Part shown: in pieces, positions 1 through 10,983 of the stretch
Position numbering within the stretch: position 1 is the first letter of the stretch
Layout of the letters: each line of letters begins with the position of its first letter
Assembly (NCBI RefSeq): GCF_043290135.1
Contig: NC_134700.1
Span: 237,740,088 to 237,804,087, forward strand
Source of the DNA: Rhipicephalus microplus
Taxonomy: Eukaryota > Arthropoda > Arachnida > Ixodida > Ixodidae
Direction: 5' to 3'
Length of the DNA: 64,000 bases
Program-made: the position numbers and the translations under genes
Notes under the pieces: generated by a model
Told to the model about the DNA's origin: nothing
Database searches by the model: none
What the model saw: only the letters and a program-made list of their open reading frames with translations

Positions 1-172
1 TGTCAACAAGGATAAATATATTTCCCAACAGTTTCGGGAGAGATACTTTCTTCGTCAGGGGATAAATATATTTATTTCCCAACAGTTTCGGGATAGGTAC
101 TCCCTTCGTCAGGGGATTCATCCTCTGACGAAACGGGAGCGCGTGTCGCACGCGCTCCCGTTTCGGCGAAAC
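1..172 (-). ncRNA. Tandem hammerhead-ribozyme-like cores with adjacent hairpin
   Basis: Two copies of a ~52 bp unit lie in tandem. Read on the minus strand, each has the CUGANGA box (112-106 and 58-52) followed by GAAAC (89-85 and 35-31), which is the conserved core layout of a hammerhead ribozyme. In the 106-112 copy a GGGA/UCCC pair (104-101 with 93-90) can form stem II; in the other copy this pairing is lost. AT-rich palindromic linkers separate the units. On the plus strand a third CTGACGA (125-131) and GAAAC (168-172) bracket a perfect 17 bp hairpin (129-145 with 149-165, 3 nt loop). Hammerheads are known in Penelope-like elements and retrozymes. Whether these fold or cleave is inference. 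Confidence 0.35.
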
Positions 173-2558
173 ACACTCACTCGCCTGCGACCTCTCCCGC
201 ATCTCTCCTCAAGTGTTCCGGAGCTCGGCGCCAGGGCCAGGCGCGGCGTTGTCATCACTGCGCAAACTTGAGCCTCGGTTCCCTATATAGACGAGAGCAC
301 GCCTATCTCAAACCCAGGTGCCTTCGTCGGTATACCGTCGCTCCCAGAGACGCCATAATTTGTTTGCAACTGCCAAGGCGCGTCACGCTAGCATGGAATG
401 CAGTGGCTCTAGGAGTTTAAAATACCAAAAAGCGTGTGGTCACGCTGCGCCCGCTTATAAGATGTCATCTGGGTACCACTGCGCTGTCATCTGATGCGGC
501 AAGAACCAGCGCAAGAGGAAGATATTGCTGAGCACTGCCCGTGAAGTTCACAGCGCATCGCGGGAAGCATGCGGTGTTTTTGCGATTGCACAAATTTTCT
601 TCTACAACGAAAAACGCCGAGCTCCACCACCTTAGGATACGATCGCAATCATGAGGAAAAGCTACGAGCCCTGTGAAGTGTACGAGTAAGTAAACTTATT
701 GTGTTTATTCAAGCATGAATCTATACCTGTTTCACGTTACAGCAGCGATTTGCGTGCAGTATGCCTGTAGTATGACGCACAAAACTATTTCCGTACTCTT
801 TCGCAGGCCGCATGTTAACAATAAATATACGTATTACGACTCACGCGTGGATGCACGCACCGCGCATGCTTAGTACAACCATAACGACCTACTATCGCGA
901 TGCGTGAACGGCACGGAAAGCATGGCTTTCGACTCGGTCGAACTGCGGCATGCCTTGACTGTCACTAGGTGCATCTACACGTGCTTTCGGACGGTGTCAT
1001 CGTAGCATTTTAAAACCTTGTTCTGGCTGGCACTTCTGCACCGTGCGTGTGTTCCGAGTGGGCCGGCAGGACTGGCAATCGATACACATGCGGTATAAGC
1101 GTAAGTTGGAACCAAATTCTTGCGCTACGTAGACGCCGGCTTACAGCACAAATTCTGCCTTGTCACAGCCAAGGCACGCCGCAGTTCGACTAAGTCGAAA
1201 GCAACGCTATTCGCGTTACTTTCAATCGCCATAGTAAGTACCTGATGAAGCTGCTTCCGTAGTCTGCAATGCACGTGCGGCAGACATTCCGGACTGTCGA
1301 GAAAGGTCTCCTCGACGTTTCACACCACATCAGCACAAACTTCCAGCACAGGAACAGCGCGAAACATGCTTACAGCCAGACTCGAGTTGTGAAAGCAAGC
1401 ACTGAGATTGCTGTGTTCTGGGGAATAGCTTACCGGGAGTCGATACGGGTGACCAGTTGAATAGTTCTCCTTGGTAGGAAACGTTGTTGAATTGACTGCA
1501 CTGTACAGCCCGAAAGCTGGGCGCATCCTCGGCGCAGCTCTGCGAGAAAAGAAGTACAACGTCACATGATGAAAGTCTAGAATTAGATTCATCAAAACTT
1601 AGCCGAAATATTGCAATACCTGAGTGTTGCACATCCTGTAACGCTTCCTCTCCCCGATGCAGTAGCGTCCGCCATAAGCCGGCCTGAAGAAAACGTTGAG
1701 CGTCAATATGAACGAACAGGTACAATTCACTTCGCCAGAACTAAATTAGAAATATGGCTTCTATATACGCGATGTAAATAAGCATCACGTTTTAACGCGA
1801 TTGCGTTAAAAAGCTCGTGTCGCAGAAAACCCGCCGCCGGCGTCACCCCCGTTGGTTGTGAGCGAAAAATCGTCTGTGCGTCTGTGACCGAAAAATCAAG
1901 TTACCGAAATAGGCACGGGAGGCCGCTACTTGTCCACGCGTGCGCACGCGATCACACTGAAAAAGCCGCGCATTCGGAGAAAAAAAAGTGCTCAAGGTCA
2001 CGAGGCGTGGCAGTTTCTTTGCCCTGACACCACTCTTTGCTTGGCTTCCAGCGGTTTCGTCGGGACGAGATAAGAGGTAATGCAATTGGAGCATGCGACA
2101 AACCTTTGTAACTACACTCGCACTGGACGGATTCTTAATTTTTTCGGTGTTGAATTCGTGAGACAATAAGCTTTTCTTGTGAATTTCTTCTATGGTTAGT
2201 GGAAAAAGTGTTTCAGGGCCCTTTTAACGCATTTTGTTCGGCAGGTGTCACGACGAAAACGAGCACATTCGGTGATAATAGCGCACGCTGGTCCAATCTA
2301 CTGTGTGTGTGTGTTTGTGTGCATGCGTGTGTATGTAAGAAAACATGAACAAGTATGCACTTAGCAGTTGAAGGGTGTACTTGGGGCCAGATTTCGCTAT
2401 CGCGTTGAACTCTTAAAGGCGAAGTTTAAGGGTCCCCCAATGTTTTTTATGAAGAGTTTGATAGGCAAGCAACGATATAATGGTCGCCATTAAAATGACT
2501 CGCACAGTGAGATAATCGAATTACTAGTATGACCTTCAAACGAAGTCACCCACCCAGC

Positions 2559-2562
<4 letters not shown>
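173..2562. other. Intergenic or distal intron, no gene recognised
   Basis: No ORF here looks coding and the next ADAMTS exons expected on the minus strand were not found. Around 1795-1990 is a stretch (ttgcgttaaaaagctcgtg onward) that resembles dispersed tick repeats, but I cannot give it boundaries. A short imperfect GT tract lies at about 2303-2333. Confidence 0.4.

Positions 2563-2604
<42 letters not shown>
2563..2604. repeat. (TA)n microsatellite
   Basis: Uninterrupted TA dinucleotide run of about 42 bp. Confidence 0.9.
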
Positions 2605-2607
<3 letters not shown>

Positions 2608-2935
2608 GCATAGTGGTGAAGTGGCCGTAGCGGTAGCATTGGATCATACCTCATCAACCGATATACTTGCAGCAATTAAAGCATTAGAAAACAATAACGC
2701 AATAATGACAACAAAAACAGAGTTTACGGTACTGCAGCTCCAACGGGCACTGGACAACTGAAAATACTTCCAAGTGTAACTACTCTCAATAAGTACAGCT
2801 GTTCTCCGTTTTTATTTCCAATAATCCAATCCAATCTATTGTACTATTCAATCAATTGTACCAAGCATGACATGTTCAACAGCAACCCCTTGCACAATCT
2901 TGAGGCCCCTACTACGTTTTACAGGCGCGGGCCAG

Positions 2936-3324
2936 AATTGACCTTGCACCCGCTTGCCAGCCTCTGCGGCAATACGCGGCGGCTCTCTTTCAACGACGAG
3001 ACGTGCAAGAGGCGCTACTTCTTCGCTTCATTTCGTGCCGACCGGTTGTGCCCCCGCGATCTCCAACGACAGCGCAGCTCTGGCCGACTGTTCTCCCCCT
3101 AGGCCATCTCCTGCCGCCGACTTGAGCTCTTGCTGAAACGGTCGCAGGAGTCCTCGGACTCCTGCGACCGTTTCCATCTTTCTTATCTCCTCTTTACTTC
3201 CGTCGCTTGCTGTCCCTGCACCTCGCTCTCTCCTTCCTCTCTCTCTTCATATACCTTTTAATCCTATCCTTTTAATCCCTCCTTATCCCCATCCCTTGTG
3301 AGCTACTGTTGAGGTGCCACACTC

Positions 3325-3363
<39 letters not shown>
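2936..3363 (+). mobile_element. 5'-truncated LINE 3' end with (TGA)n tail
   Basis: The block 3030-3110, followed by a pyrimidine-rich 3' UTR with 'ccctccttatcccca' at 3279-3293, matches the reverse complement of 62130-62667. The shared peptide stretch CPRDLQRQRSS appears in both copies in the same non-native frame. The fragment ends in a TGA trinucleotide run (3325-3363), a common type of LINE tail. The two copies differ by a 40 bp palindrome at 3135-3174. Calling it a LINE rests on the tail, on the repeated copy and on resemblance to tick retrotransposon C-termini. The clade is not determined. Confidence 0.6.
3135..3174. repeat. Perfect 19 bp hairpin within LINE fragment
   Basis: Arms GAAACGGTCGCAGGAGTCC (3135-3153) and its exact complement (3156-3174) are separated by TC. 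The related LINE copy at 62.3 kb has only a partly matching, non-palindromic sequence at the corresponding place. Confidence 0.9.
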
Positions 3364-3364
<1 letters not shown>

Positions 3365-4034
3365 CCTTGATACTCTGGCGCACACCCACAAAGGTGGATC
3401 GGCCAAGAACCAGGCGGCAGGATCTTAACTAAAAGGCTAATGGTTTTTCAAACACTCATGCAGACAGTTGCGGGCTCACTTTTCTCTTCTTTTTCCTTTA
3501 AGACTCTCATAAGAAAAAGAAAAAGAGCTCTTTTTCCCCACACCGGACCACCAGAGCCATGCGGCGCTGTCTGGTCGGGAACATGAAAGGAAGGATACTC
3601 AGACCACGGTCATCTCAGTGGTGATCGTCGGAAAAAAAGTGGAAGGGGGCGGCCAGGGGGAGGAGGAGGGGGTCTATTTCATGTTTTCATTGCTTTTTTT
3701 TTCTTTCTTTCTTTTTTTTCGCCTACCCTCGCTTATTTAAGATTGTATAAAGCTGAGCACCAACAAACTGTACCCTCATTCCTGATGAAGGCCAGAATCT
3801 GGCTGAAACGTCGAAATAAACCACGTTGTGACTGCTCACGGAGGATCTCTTTGACTACTCGCAACGCTATACGGCCGCATATATGATACGCACAGCCTTT
3901 TCAATTCAACTTGGCGGCGCTTCATGCTTCAGGTTATCAAAACCGCGACGTCAGTTTTGGCAAGTGTCGAAGCTGTCCTAAAGCTCCAAGAGTCACCCAT
4001 GTAATTTAGCGACAAATAGAACCAGCGAAACATA
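3365..4034 (+). mobile_element. Possible Penelope-like fragment with hammerhead core
   Basis: The sequence 3760-3880 carries CTGATGA (3782-3788), a 5 bp stem GCCAG/CTGGC with AAT loop (3791-3803) and GAAAC (3805-3809). This is the order and spacing of a minimal hammerhead core. Downstream, ACG at 3822-3824 could pair with the CGT after GAAA (3809-3811) to form a short stem III, as in the minimal motifs reported from Penelope-like elements. I could not find a convincing helix I. No reverse transcriptase or GIY-YIG coding is visible nearby, so at most this is a terminal fragment. Confidence 0.35.
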
Positions 4035-4306
4035 CACTCTAAAAAAATATCGAGTAAAAAAGGGTGTCTTTTTGTCCCACAACAATAATCGTCACCAGGC
4101 TTGCGTGCGCTTCCTTTCTTGAAAACTCGGCGCTGGCCACTTTCCTATCGAGAATGCAATGTAACCCTGATAATGGGCATGTCGATCGTGACCGGAATGT
4201 ATACCGGGCGCGGGGCGATAGCGCAAGGACGGAGCGCAATATAGATGACAATTATTGTAGTGGGGAAAAAAAAAACACCCTTTTTACTCGCTCTTTTTTG
4301 AGAGTG
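4035..4306. mobile_element. 272 bp mariner-type MITE (TA target duplication)
   Basis: The ends are long inverted repeats. The left end begins CACTCTAAAAAAATATCGAG, and the right end read in reverse begins CACTCTCAAAAAAGAGCGAG. Both continue through AAAAAGGGTGT, a T-rich stretch, and ACAATAAT-GTCA (about 60 bp in all). Each end abuts TA (4033-4034 and 4307-4308). A TA duplication with long inverted repeats and no transposase ORF fits a non-autonomous Tc1/mariner element. The predicted peptides inside it are incidental. Confidence 0.8.
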
Positions 4307-6271
4307 TATATTGTTCATAGACATTTAAATATCAATAAATTGTTAAAATTATTGAAATTCAAAGCACAAACTCAGTTTAAATGACAAAATCGTACAGAAG
4401 GTACATAACCATTGTTCGCAGAGATATATATACTATATTATGACGGCGCGATAGTATATACTTTTCTGCCCCTACAAACATGCGACAGATATGAAAGTGG
4501 CAGTCGTTAACATCGTGATACAGATTATACAGCCATTTGCGCACGTTTACTTTGTTTTCTAACATCTTATTTTTTTCATTGTTCAAGTTCTGCGAACATT
4601 TTCATAAAACCGATATTTACCTAGCTCCATCAAAACAATGCCAGCGGAAGCAACGAAAACAATCCGTTAACATTCCGCAAAGAGCGCGAACGAGGCGGAC
4701 AAGTGTGGCGACCTTTCTGTTCGCTTCGAGCGCTTAGTAAAGCGAGGAAGATGCGAACAGTCAGTTGAGTATCTTCTCCGTTGACTTTTCAAGCCGGCCA
4801 AGACGAGCGCTTCGAAAGTCGGCGGTAGCGCGTACACAAGACCACTCGTTCACGCACTCGCTCAGTCGTATTATGCACTAAGAGACCTCCGACGGGCTCA
4901 GCGAAAACTACAAGTCAGCGCTATTTCATGGCGACAAATACACAAAGAGAAGGCACTCACGAAATTGAGCTGCCTGAGTGTGTTGTATTTGAGGTATGGG
5001 GCCCCCGAACACGTGCAGTGGTTGCATGCAAACTTGACCAGCCAGGGGAATTTACGCTGGTCATTTTGTGATCTTTGATGACGAACCACACGATGCATAA
5101 ACAGCGCGCCACTCTCTTCTTGACGCACGAATTTTATTAATTTATTTGCTGGTACTGCCAGCTCTTACCGGGGGCTCAGGCGGGAATGGGTATGAAAACA
5201 TCAGTGGGTATTAAAAGAGCGCAAGGCATACAACTGAACGCAAGAAGACGTGCGAACGCCGTAGAGGTGTAATACTATAAACAAGAGACACCTGTGCACC
5301 CCGCGCTTCAGTGTCATTTCTCTGTCATGTGTTTAATTGACGCTGTCTCTTAATTAACGACAAGACAACCCTTAGGTCGGGTCTGTGAAACACCAAATCT
5401 CCGAAAGTTCTGCTGTCTATTTCCTTCTCACAAAGGAATCTATACTGCGCAGTGCGATTCGCACCAGTGTCCAACAAGTTGATTCAATAAAATGTGGCAC
5501 ACAAAAATCACGAATATCTGCGATGATTCACTTCATACTGAATAGTCGGCGACTGGTTTCGTAGTGAGAATCACGACGAAAGTCACGACGACGGCTCACC
5601 TAGAGAGGAGAAAAATGCGGGAAGTAAAAGGTCGCTAAAGCAAACTGTTTCGCGTACACACCGCCCAAGTCGATCCACTCGACGGGCAGAAAGTAGAAAG
5701 AAATACGAAACAGCCGAAGTCTATTAACCATACGGTCAAGGAAGGCTTACCGGACACATTTCCCTCATCAACGACGACATTTGTATTGCCGGTACGAGGG
5801 CAGTTCCAGCAATGCTATGCCTTCAACGCAGGCGTAATGAGCTCTGAGGCAGGGCAAATTCTCCTTACCGTGACCACCGTTGGCGCGTACTGCAATGCAC
5901 TTACTTCCTGATTATATGGGTCGTATTACTAAATACTGTTGTAGCATGCAATAGAATTTCATGGCCGAAGTTCATTTCCTACTTAATTATTTTCCATTTT
6001 GAGACCAGCCCTGAGTCTCGGCCTCGCGATCGATGGAAATTGTCACCACTGTTTAAGTGGTCGCGTTACCTAAGCTTTCTTCAGACGCGAAAAAAATAAT
6101 AAAAACACTGCAGGAGTTTCGCACCCCTTTTGCATGTCGCAAGGAACCACTATGTCTTCATTTATCACCCGAGTGTCGCTGATAATCGCTGCTAGAGATG
6201 GTTCAAATCCGGCCTCCCGCCAAGAAATTTAGTTGGTTAATTTATTAATTTCTGAGATATCCTGTCTCTGG
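4307..6271. other. No gene recognised; small LINE-tail fragment
   Basis: No coding region is supported. At about 5128-5190 the text ttttattaatttatttgctg, followed by 'ggtactgccagctcttacc', resembles the reverse complement of the AAATA-type LINE 3' end seen complete at 52.3 kb, so a short minus-strand LINE remnant is likely there. The remainder has no feature I recognise. Confidence 0.4.
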
Positions 6272-6483
6272 ACACACACACACACACACACGCACGCACA
6301 CACACACACGCACATACGTACACACACACACGCACGCCCGCACAAACACACACACACACGCACATACACACACGCACGCACACACGCCCGCACGCACACG
6401 CACAAACACACACACACGCGCGCACACACACATACGTACACACACACGCACACGCGCACACACACGCACGCGCGGGCACACAC
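6272..6483. repeat. (CA)n microsatellite, left half
   Basis: Imperfect CA/CACG run. Long 'ORFs' on both strands (repeating VCVC or THTH) are products of the repeat, not genes. The same kind of repeat resumes at 7221 beyond an inserted block. Confidence 0.9.
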
Positions 6484-7220
6484 TGTTATGCCTGCGAGTC
6501 CACATCGAACGTCCGTCCATGCCTCTGAAAAAGGCAATCTGTGTCAAGGCCAGCACGCGAGCCCGCCTGACGCGAACAACTCAACGGCGTCATCACGCCG
6601 CGGTGCCTCTCTGCCGCGCACGTACAGTGAGTCCTCTCAGCTAGCGAGCCCGTCGAGCAAGCAATCGGCGCCTTCCTGTCTGGCGAGTCTTACGCAATGC
6701 GTGGCGACGTCACTCGTCCTTGGGTGCAGCCACGTGCAGTGCAGCGGCTCCGGATTTGATGAGAATGACGCGGCCCAGCGGCGACCCCATTGAAGGATTC
6801 TGACCTCACGACCAGCGGCGCTTCTGGTTGGACATTTGGTTATTCAAAAAATCCACCCGGTGCATATAAAAAAAAAAAACCCTGCAGCGCGTAGCGAGCA
6901 ATAGACCTATGTGTCAGAGAAGAGAGCTGTCGGCTCTAAGCTGTCGGCCCCAGTGCCGAATTTGTAACGCCTCTGTATATATGCTGTACATAAACCTTGT
7001 TTAACTCACCGTCCTCTCGTCTGCTCGTCTATCAGGTCTGCGCGGAAGCAGTCGCGAGCTGAGAAACCTGCGCTACCAAACGGCTGGTAATCTTCCCGGC
7101 GGAGTTCGAAGCAGTGGCGCCTTCGGGACCGTGTTGGCGTCGCCGTCTTTCGAAACAGTGGTGGCAGCGGCGAGATTCGTGGCGCCCTTCGTAACGTCGT
7201 CGGAGGCGCGGTTCGTAACA
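6484..7220 (+). mobile_element. Solo-LTR-like block inserted in CA repeat
   Basis: A 737 bp non-repetitive block begins TGTTATG and ends CGTAACA, so its outer ends form the TGTTA/TAACA inverted repeat expected of an LTR. It is flanked on both sides by the same CA microsatellite. Inside are promoter- and polyA-like stretches (tatatatgctgtacataaac, 6976-6995). No gag/pol coding or second LTR is present, so a solo LTR is the simplest reading. The exact 3' end is uncertain because a near-repeat of the terminal motif occurs about 30 bp earlier (cttcgtaac). Confidence 0.5.
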
Positions 7221-7328
7221 ATACACACACGCACACACACGCACACACGCACACACACACACACACACACGCACACACGCACACACGCACGCACACACAC
7301 ACACGCACACACACACACGCACGCACAC

Positions 7329-7372
<44 letters not shown>

Positions 7373-7378
7373 GCGCAC
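7221..7378. repeat. (CA)n microsatellite, right half
   Basis: Imperfect CA/CACG tract that continues the left half at 6272-6483. Reading frames over it encode only low-complexity peptide. Confidence 0.9.
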
Positions 7379-7599
7379 CCACAAATTTTCCCAAAGAATC
7401 ATTCGCGAAGTTCTATGTATGGCGTTACTGAGCCAAGCCGAAACGTAACTTAAAGAGCATTCTCCCAGCTGATTCCGACCGCGAGGGTTCGCCGCTAATG
7501 CGGAAAACTCCTCCCCCGCGATAGAGTTGGAAGTGTTGCATCGGAGAAAATGATCGCCGCGTCCCTTGCGCTTTCAGCAACGAGTTTAGATTGCAGCCC

Positions 7600-7830
7600 A
7601 GTGTTCACAGTGTTCAGCTGCCAACCCAAAATACGCGGGTTCGAATCCCGGACACGACGGTCGCACTTTGATTGAGGCGATATGCCAGAGACACGCGTAA
7701 TGTGCGACCACAGTGAACGGTAAAGAACGTCAGCTGGTCGAAATGTTCCGCAGCGTTCCACAACGGCGACTCCGACAGCCTGGGTCGCTTTGGGACGTTA
7801 ATAACCGCGATCCAACCGAGCCATTCTTCG
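7600..7830 (+). mobile_element. Diverged tRNA-derived SINE
   Basis: A B-box-like cgggttcgaatcccg (7637-7651) is followed by a body that keeps the order of the main SINE family of this window: 'ggtaaagaacgtcagctgg' then tcgaaat, the ttccacaacggcg stretch and 'tttgggacgttaataacc'. Many substitutions and no clear target duplication indicate an old copy. Confidence 0.6.
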
Positions 7831-8470
7831 GGTATGCACGTCGAGTACACGGAAAGTCTTGTTGTCGAAGCACGCTCGTGTACTCACGAACTTAACGGAA
7901 TAATTGAATTATGTTGATTACACGCGCCTCCAAGAGAAGACGTCCTGCGTTCGCCTAATTACAAGTCGTGTGCCCGGGAAATAGACATTTATCACCGGCA
8001 AGTCAGACGTAGTTGAGAAGACGGTTATGTTTTACTGCATGTAAACAGTATGTAACATAACGATATCGTATACGTAGGATAGCTAACGTACATAACAAAC
8101 AGCACGTGTGATTAAGTGAATTTGTACACAGTAAGGCTACGCGGTCACTGGCAGACGCAAGCTTTGCGGGAAGGCAGCCGATGTCTATACCAGATGGTAA
8201 TGGGCCTTTGAACACAGCCTTGCCTCCAACTCTAAGTGACAGTACTTAGAGGAGACGCTGCCTGGCTATTCAGACGTCGAAACCCAACAGCGTTCATTGC
8301 GCGAGCAAAAGCGGACCCCGATGTAAGCCCGGACTAAGGATATCACCCAGTATGTATATAGGGCTTTTTAAGGGGGCTTATATGCTGTGTAAGTGTATAT
8401 AAGTTTTTTCCGCCCTCACAGTGTTGAGTAATACGTATATCTGCAGCACCTAACGACAGATCATGACTAA
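7831..8470. other. No feature recognised
   Basis: Intronic or downstream sequence of the ADAMTS gene. No exon, RNA gene or repeat boundary could be supported on either strand. Confidence 0.4.
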
Positions 8471-8691
8471 CCCCCGCATTCACAAACGCTCCTTCACTCA
8501 AGGAGTCTCCTCGACTTGAAAAAGTCGATGGGAGCGCCGTCTCTTGGCAGAACAAGTCACTGCATATCGGCAATATTCTGCAGCGATTATTGAGAAGCGC
8601 AGCGTCAATTTCAGTCGAGCAGCGGCGCTGTGCTCAACTCAGTCAAGTGAAGGACGGAATTTGAGTCGAGGAGCATTTCTGAATACGGGGG
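8471..8691 (-). mobile_element. 221 bp MITE, copy 1
   Basis: Begins CCCCCGCATTCACAAACGC and ends GAATACGGGGG, with TAA on both sides (8468-8470 and 8692-8694) as a 3-bp target duplication. The interior is the reverse complement of the copies at 37009 and 38788, for example the 'cactgcatatc' stretch here against 'gatatgcagtg' there. All three copies are exactly 221 bp. Non-autonomous DNA transposon; the superfamily is not proven. Confidence 0.85.
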
Positions 8692-9115
8692 TAAGTTTGT
8701 CTCCACCGCCTGCTAGGCTTTATCCTGCCTCTGTTGCCCCCTAGAGATAGTTTTAGAGCGAATTGACCATCGCTGGTTCCCAGCGATAAAAAGGCATGTC
8801 ACAGCTTTACCTTAAAGGCAATGCGCTGAAAGTAATAGCAATATATTGAGCAACCTCATCTCAAATTTGTCGTCCCTATATAACGGAGTAAGCTTCCATT
8901 AAACCCGCTAATACTTACTGCATTGTATACAACGCCATGGGGTGCTATATACTGCCTCACGAGGCAGTATACGCTAAGCCCTACTGTTTATCCCTTCCCA
9001 ACATTGCATCGCGTACATCGCAGCAGTTCATCTCTCTCGCGAGAGAAATAAACAAAAATAAAGCGACATTCACAGAGCCAGCAAGAGACGAAACGAAACA
9101 AGCATGTATGTGCAC

Positions 9116-9261
9116 CTCGGGTGGTCGCAGTGTCTTTCGGAGACCGTGACACCGCCTCCACAGCTGCGCGAGCACTCGGACCAGTTGGACCAGGGGCCCC
9201 AGTGGCCGTCGATGGCCTCCGGCCGCTCACCCATCTCAGTGCACTCGCCAAGGTAGCACCA
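9116..9261 (-). CDS. ADAMTS: ADAMTS exon J: end of disintegrin-like domain and TSP1 start
   Basis: Read on the minus strand from phase 0 after the acceptor gcgcag, this exon starts WCYLGEC, which closes the disintegrin-like domain. It continues [13 protein letters not shown] into the central thrombospondin type 1 repeat, with the W-x2-W-x2-W ladder ([10 protein letters not shown]) and the CSRSCGGG motif. It ends in phase 2 at donor AG|gtgcac. The RPEAxDG linker and the preceding NKWC..GEC junction are typical of ADAMTS7/12. The following exon should complete the TSP1 repeat (expected pattern around YCxGxRxRxRxCN). I did not find it in 1-9115, so it probably lies beyond the window after another long intron. 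Confidence 0.9.
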
Positions 9262-10804
9262 CTGCGCGCATAGAGAGGCTACGCTGGAGAGAGTCTCGAA
9301 GGTTCCGAATTCAAAGCATACTTACTCCAAGGAGAGTCGGATGCAACATGCCACTAGCACACACACGCGATTACACATAAAGCACGCGGTTTCGGAAGAA
9401 CAAACATAGATCAAAGAAAAAGACAAGCGCAGCCACGCAATCTTCTCGCGGAGTGTAAAAAAAAAGAAAAGAAGTGAATGCATTGCTTTTTGTGAATGAC
9501 AAACCAACGTGACAATCTCAGACGCTTCACATCAGATCTGTCTTCTGTCAATACTGTCGTCTCTGTGTACATCACTTAAAAGGACGGCAAATAAGAACGA
9601 TCTTCTCGTATCCATGAATTATAATTTCACAATATCTGGAACACCACAACGTGAATATTGTCGAGTAAAAATGAAATAAGGACAGCAACAGCGCATTGAA
9701 GTTCACGCACCAGCTAGCCATGAGGTCACACAGTTTGACGGCGTTTCCGAGGGACTATGTAAAATTGTTGATCGATGAAAACCCTTTACATTGTGTTCTA
9801 AGAAGCTCAAAGTCACGAATTATAACCACAGAGTGCTAGCGAGAATACAGAAACACGTACACGAGAAGGAGGCGGTACAGATGAAATAACGCATTGTTCT
9901 TCTGGGACAAATGCCTTCTCGGAGAAACGCTTTTCCTGATCGCGCGCGCGGGGGGGGGGGGGGGAAGCTTTTGTAAATTACCAGTTACGTTTGTCTACAA
10001 ATCTCATTTTGTGTTTACCGCCCGTTTGTTCCCTTCTTCAATTTTTTTTTTGTTGACAAGCGGTGAGTAGTGGGATTCGTCCAATTTCAATGACCCACAG
10101 CCGTTGACGATGATAACAGTCTTTTGCGCACATTTGTATTATACGCTCCAAAATTTTTGCGGCCGGCCTAAACATCAGCTTCGTTGCTATTTCAAAAAAA
10201 AAAACACCGGCATTATGCAGATATCATTTTCTCGCTGTTAACTCCAGCTGCTGCAAAGTGCCAAGGACTACGGCGCCTATAACCAGTGTGGCACAATAGA
10301 TAGGAGACAAGACAAGACAAGACAATAGCTCTGTGCCTTCTATGAGAAATTTAAACGTAAACCGCGCGCCTGAAAAACGGGCTGTTTACGAGTTTAATGT
10401 TGCGCGCATTCACTATACGGCGCTGCATACTCACGGTCATTTACGTGCCGAAGAATGAAACGACATAATGTGACGACATCCTCACATTCGCCAAACTGCG
10501 CCACGCACTGAAGCTCACGTCATTTCGCGACAGCGTGACAAAAAAAAAAACGCGCTCAAAAGCGCGTTAACAACAGCTGTTAGTACAGCCGTTATCTTGG
10601 ACAACGAAAAAAAAATAGATGTCATCTAGATGGCGAACACGGGCTCCACTACATTACACTGGTCCTATATTCGCAAAACGGCGTTTACATTTTTTCGGGG
10701 ATTGCTTTTGAGCGTGCTGAGATGCGGGTTTATTAACATTCTTCCGCATAACACATCAAGTTTGCACCATCTCGAACAATAGCAACAAGAAGAAATCAAC
10801 GCAC
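9262..10804 (-). other. ADAMTS intron I-J
   Basis: 1.5 kb intron between exons I and J with gt/ag borders. It holds a poly-G tract (about 9949-9964) and a short AAGAC repeat near 10305-10325. No other feature was recognised. Confidence 0.7.
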
Positions 10805-10897
10805 CTTGTTCTTGTCGCAGACGGTTCCCTGTGCAGCTGGCTCCATTTTGGTGACGCACTTGTTGTCCAGGCGGCACCACAGCGTCCGGCACACTTC
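10805..10897 (-). CDS. ADAMTS: ADAMTS exon I: disintegrin-like domain, middle
   Basis: A 93 bp, 31-codon, phase 0-0 exon. The acceptor is gtgccag|GAA and the donor AAG|gtgcgt. It encodes EVCRTLWCRLDNKC followed by GTVCDKNK, the C-x4-LWC and P-x-A-x-GTxC pattern of ADAMTS disintegrin-like domains. The join to exon H gives C-x6-C spacing before RTLWC, as in ADAMTS7. The join to exon J gives NKWC. The minus-strand ORF covering this place is in a different frame and is a shadow. Confidence 0.9.
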
Positions 10898-10983
10898 CTG
10901 GCACGGGACACACCCGTCGTCAAGACGCGTGCACGCACACTATCACCGTCACGTCAAACAAAGCACTTGAACACTTGTCGCTC

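Noticed and set aside
6229..6556. Long minus-strand ORFs rich in Val/Cys
   Set aside because: They translate a CA/GT microsatellite; same for 7006-7402 and 26443-26763.
8988..9251. Minus-strand ORF beginning [13 protein letters not shown]
   Set aside because: Wrong frame over ADAMTS exon J; the correct frame gives the TSP1 motifs. Likewise 10665-10938 over exon I.
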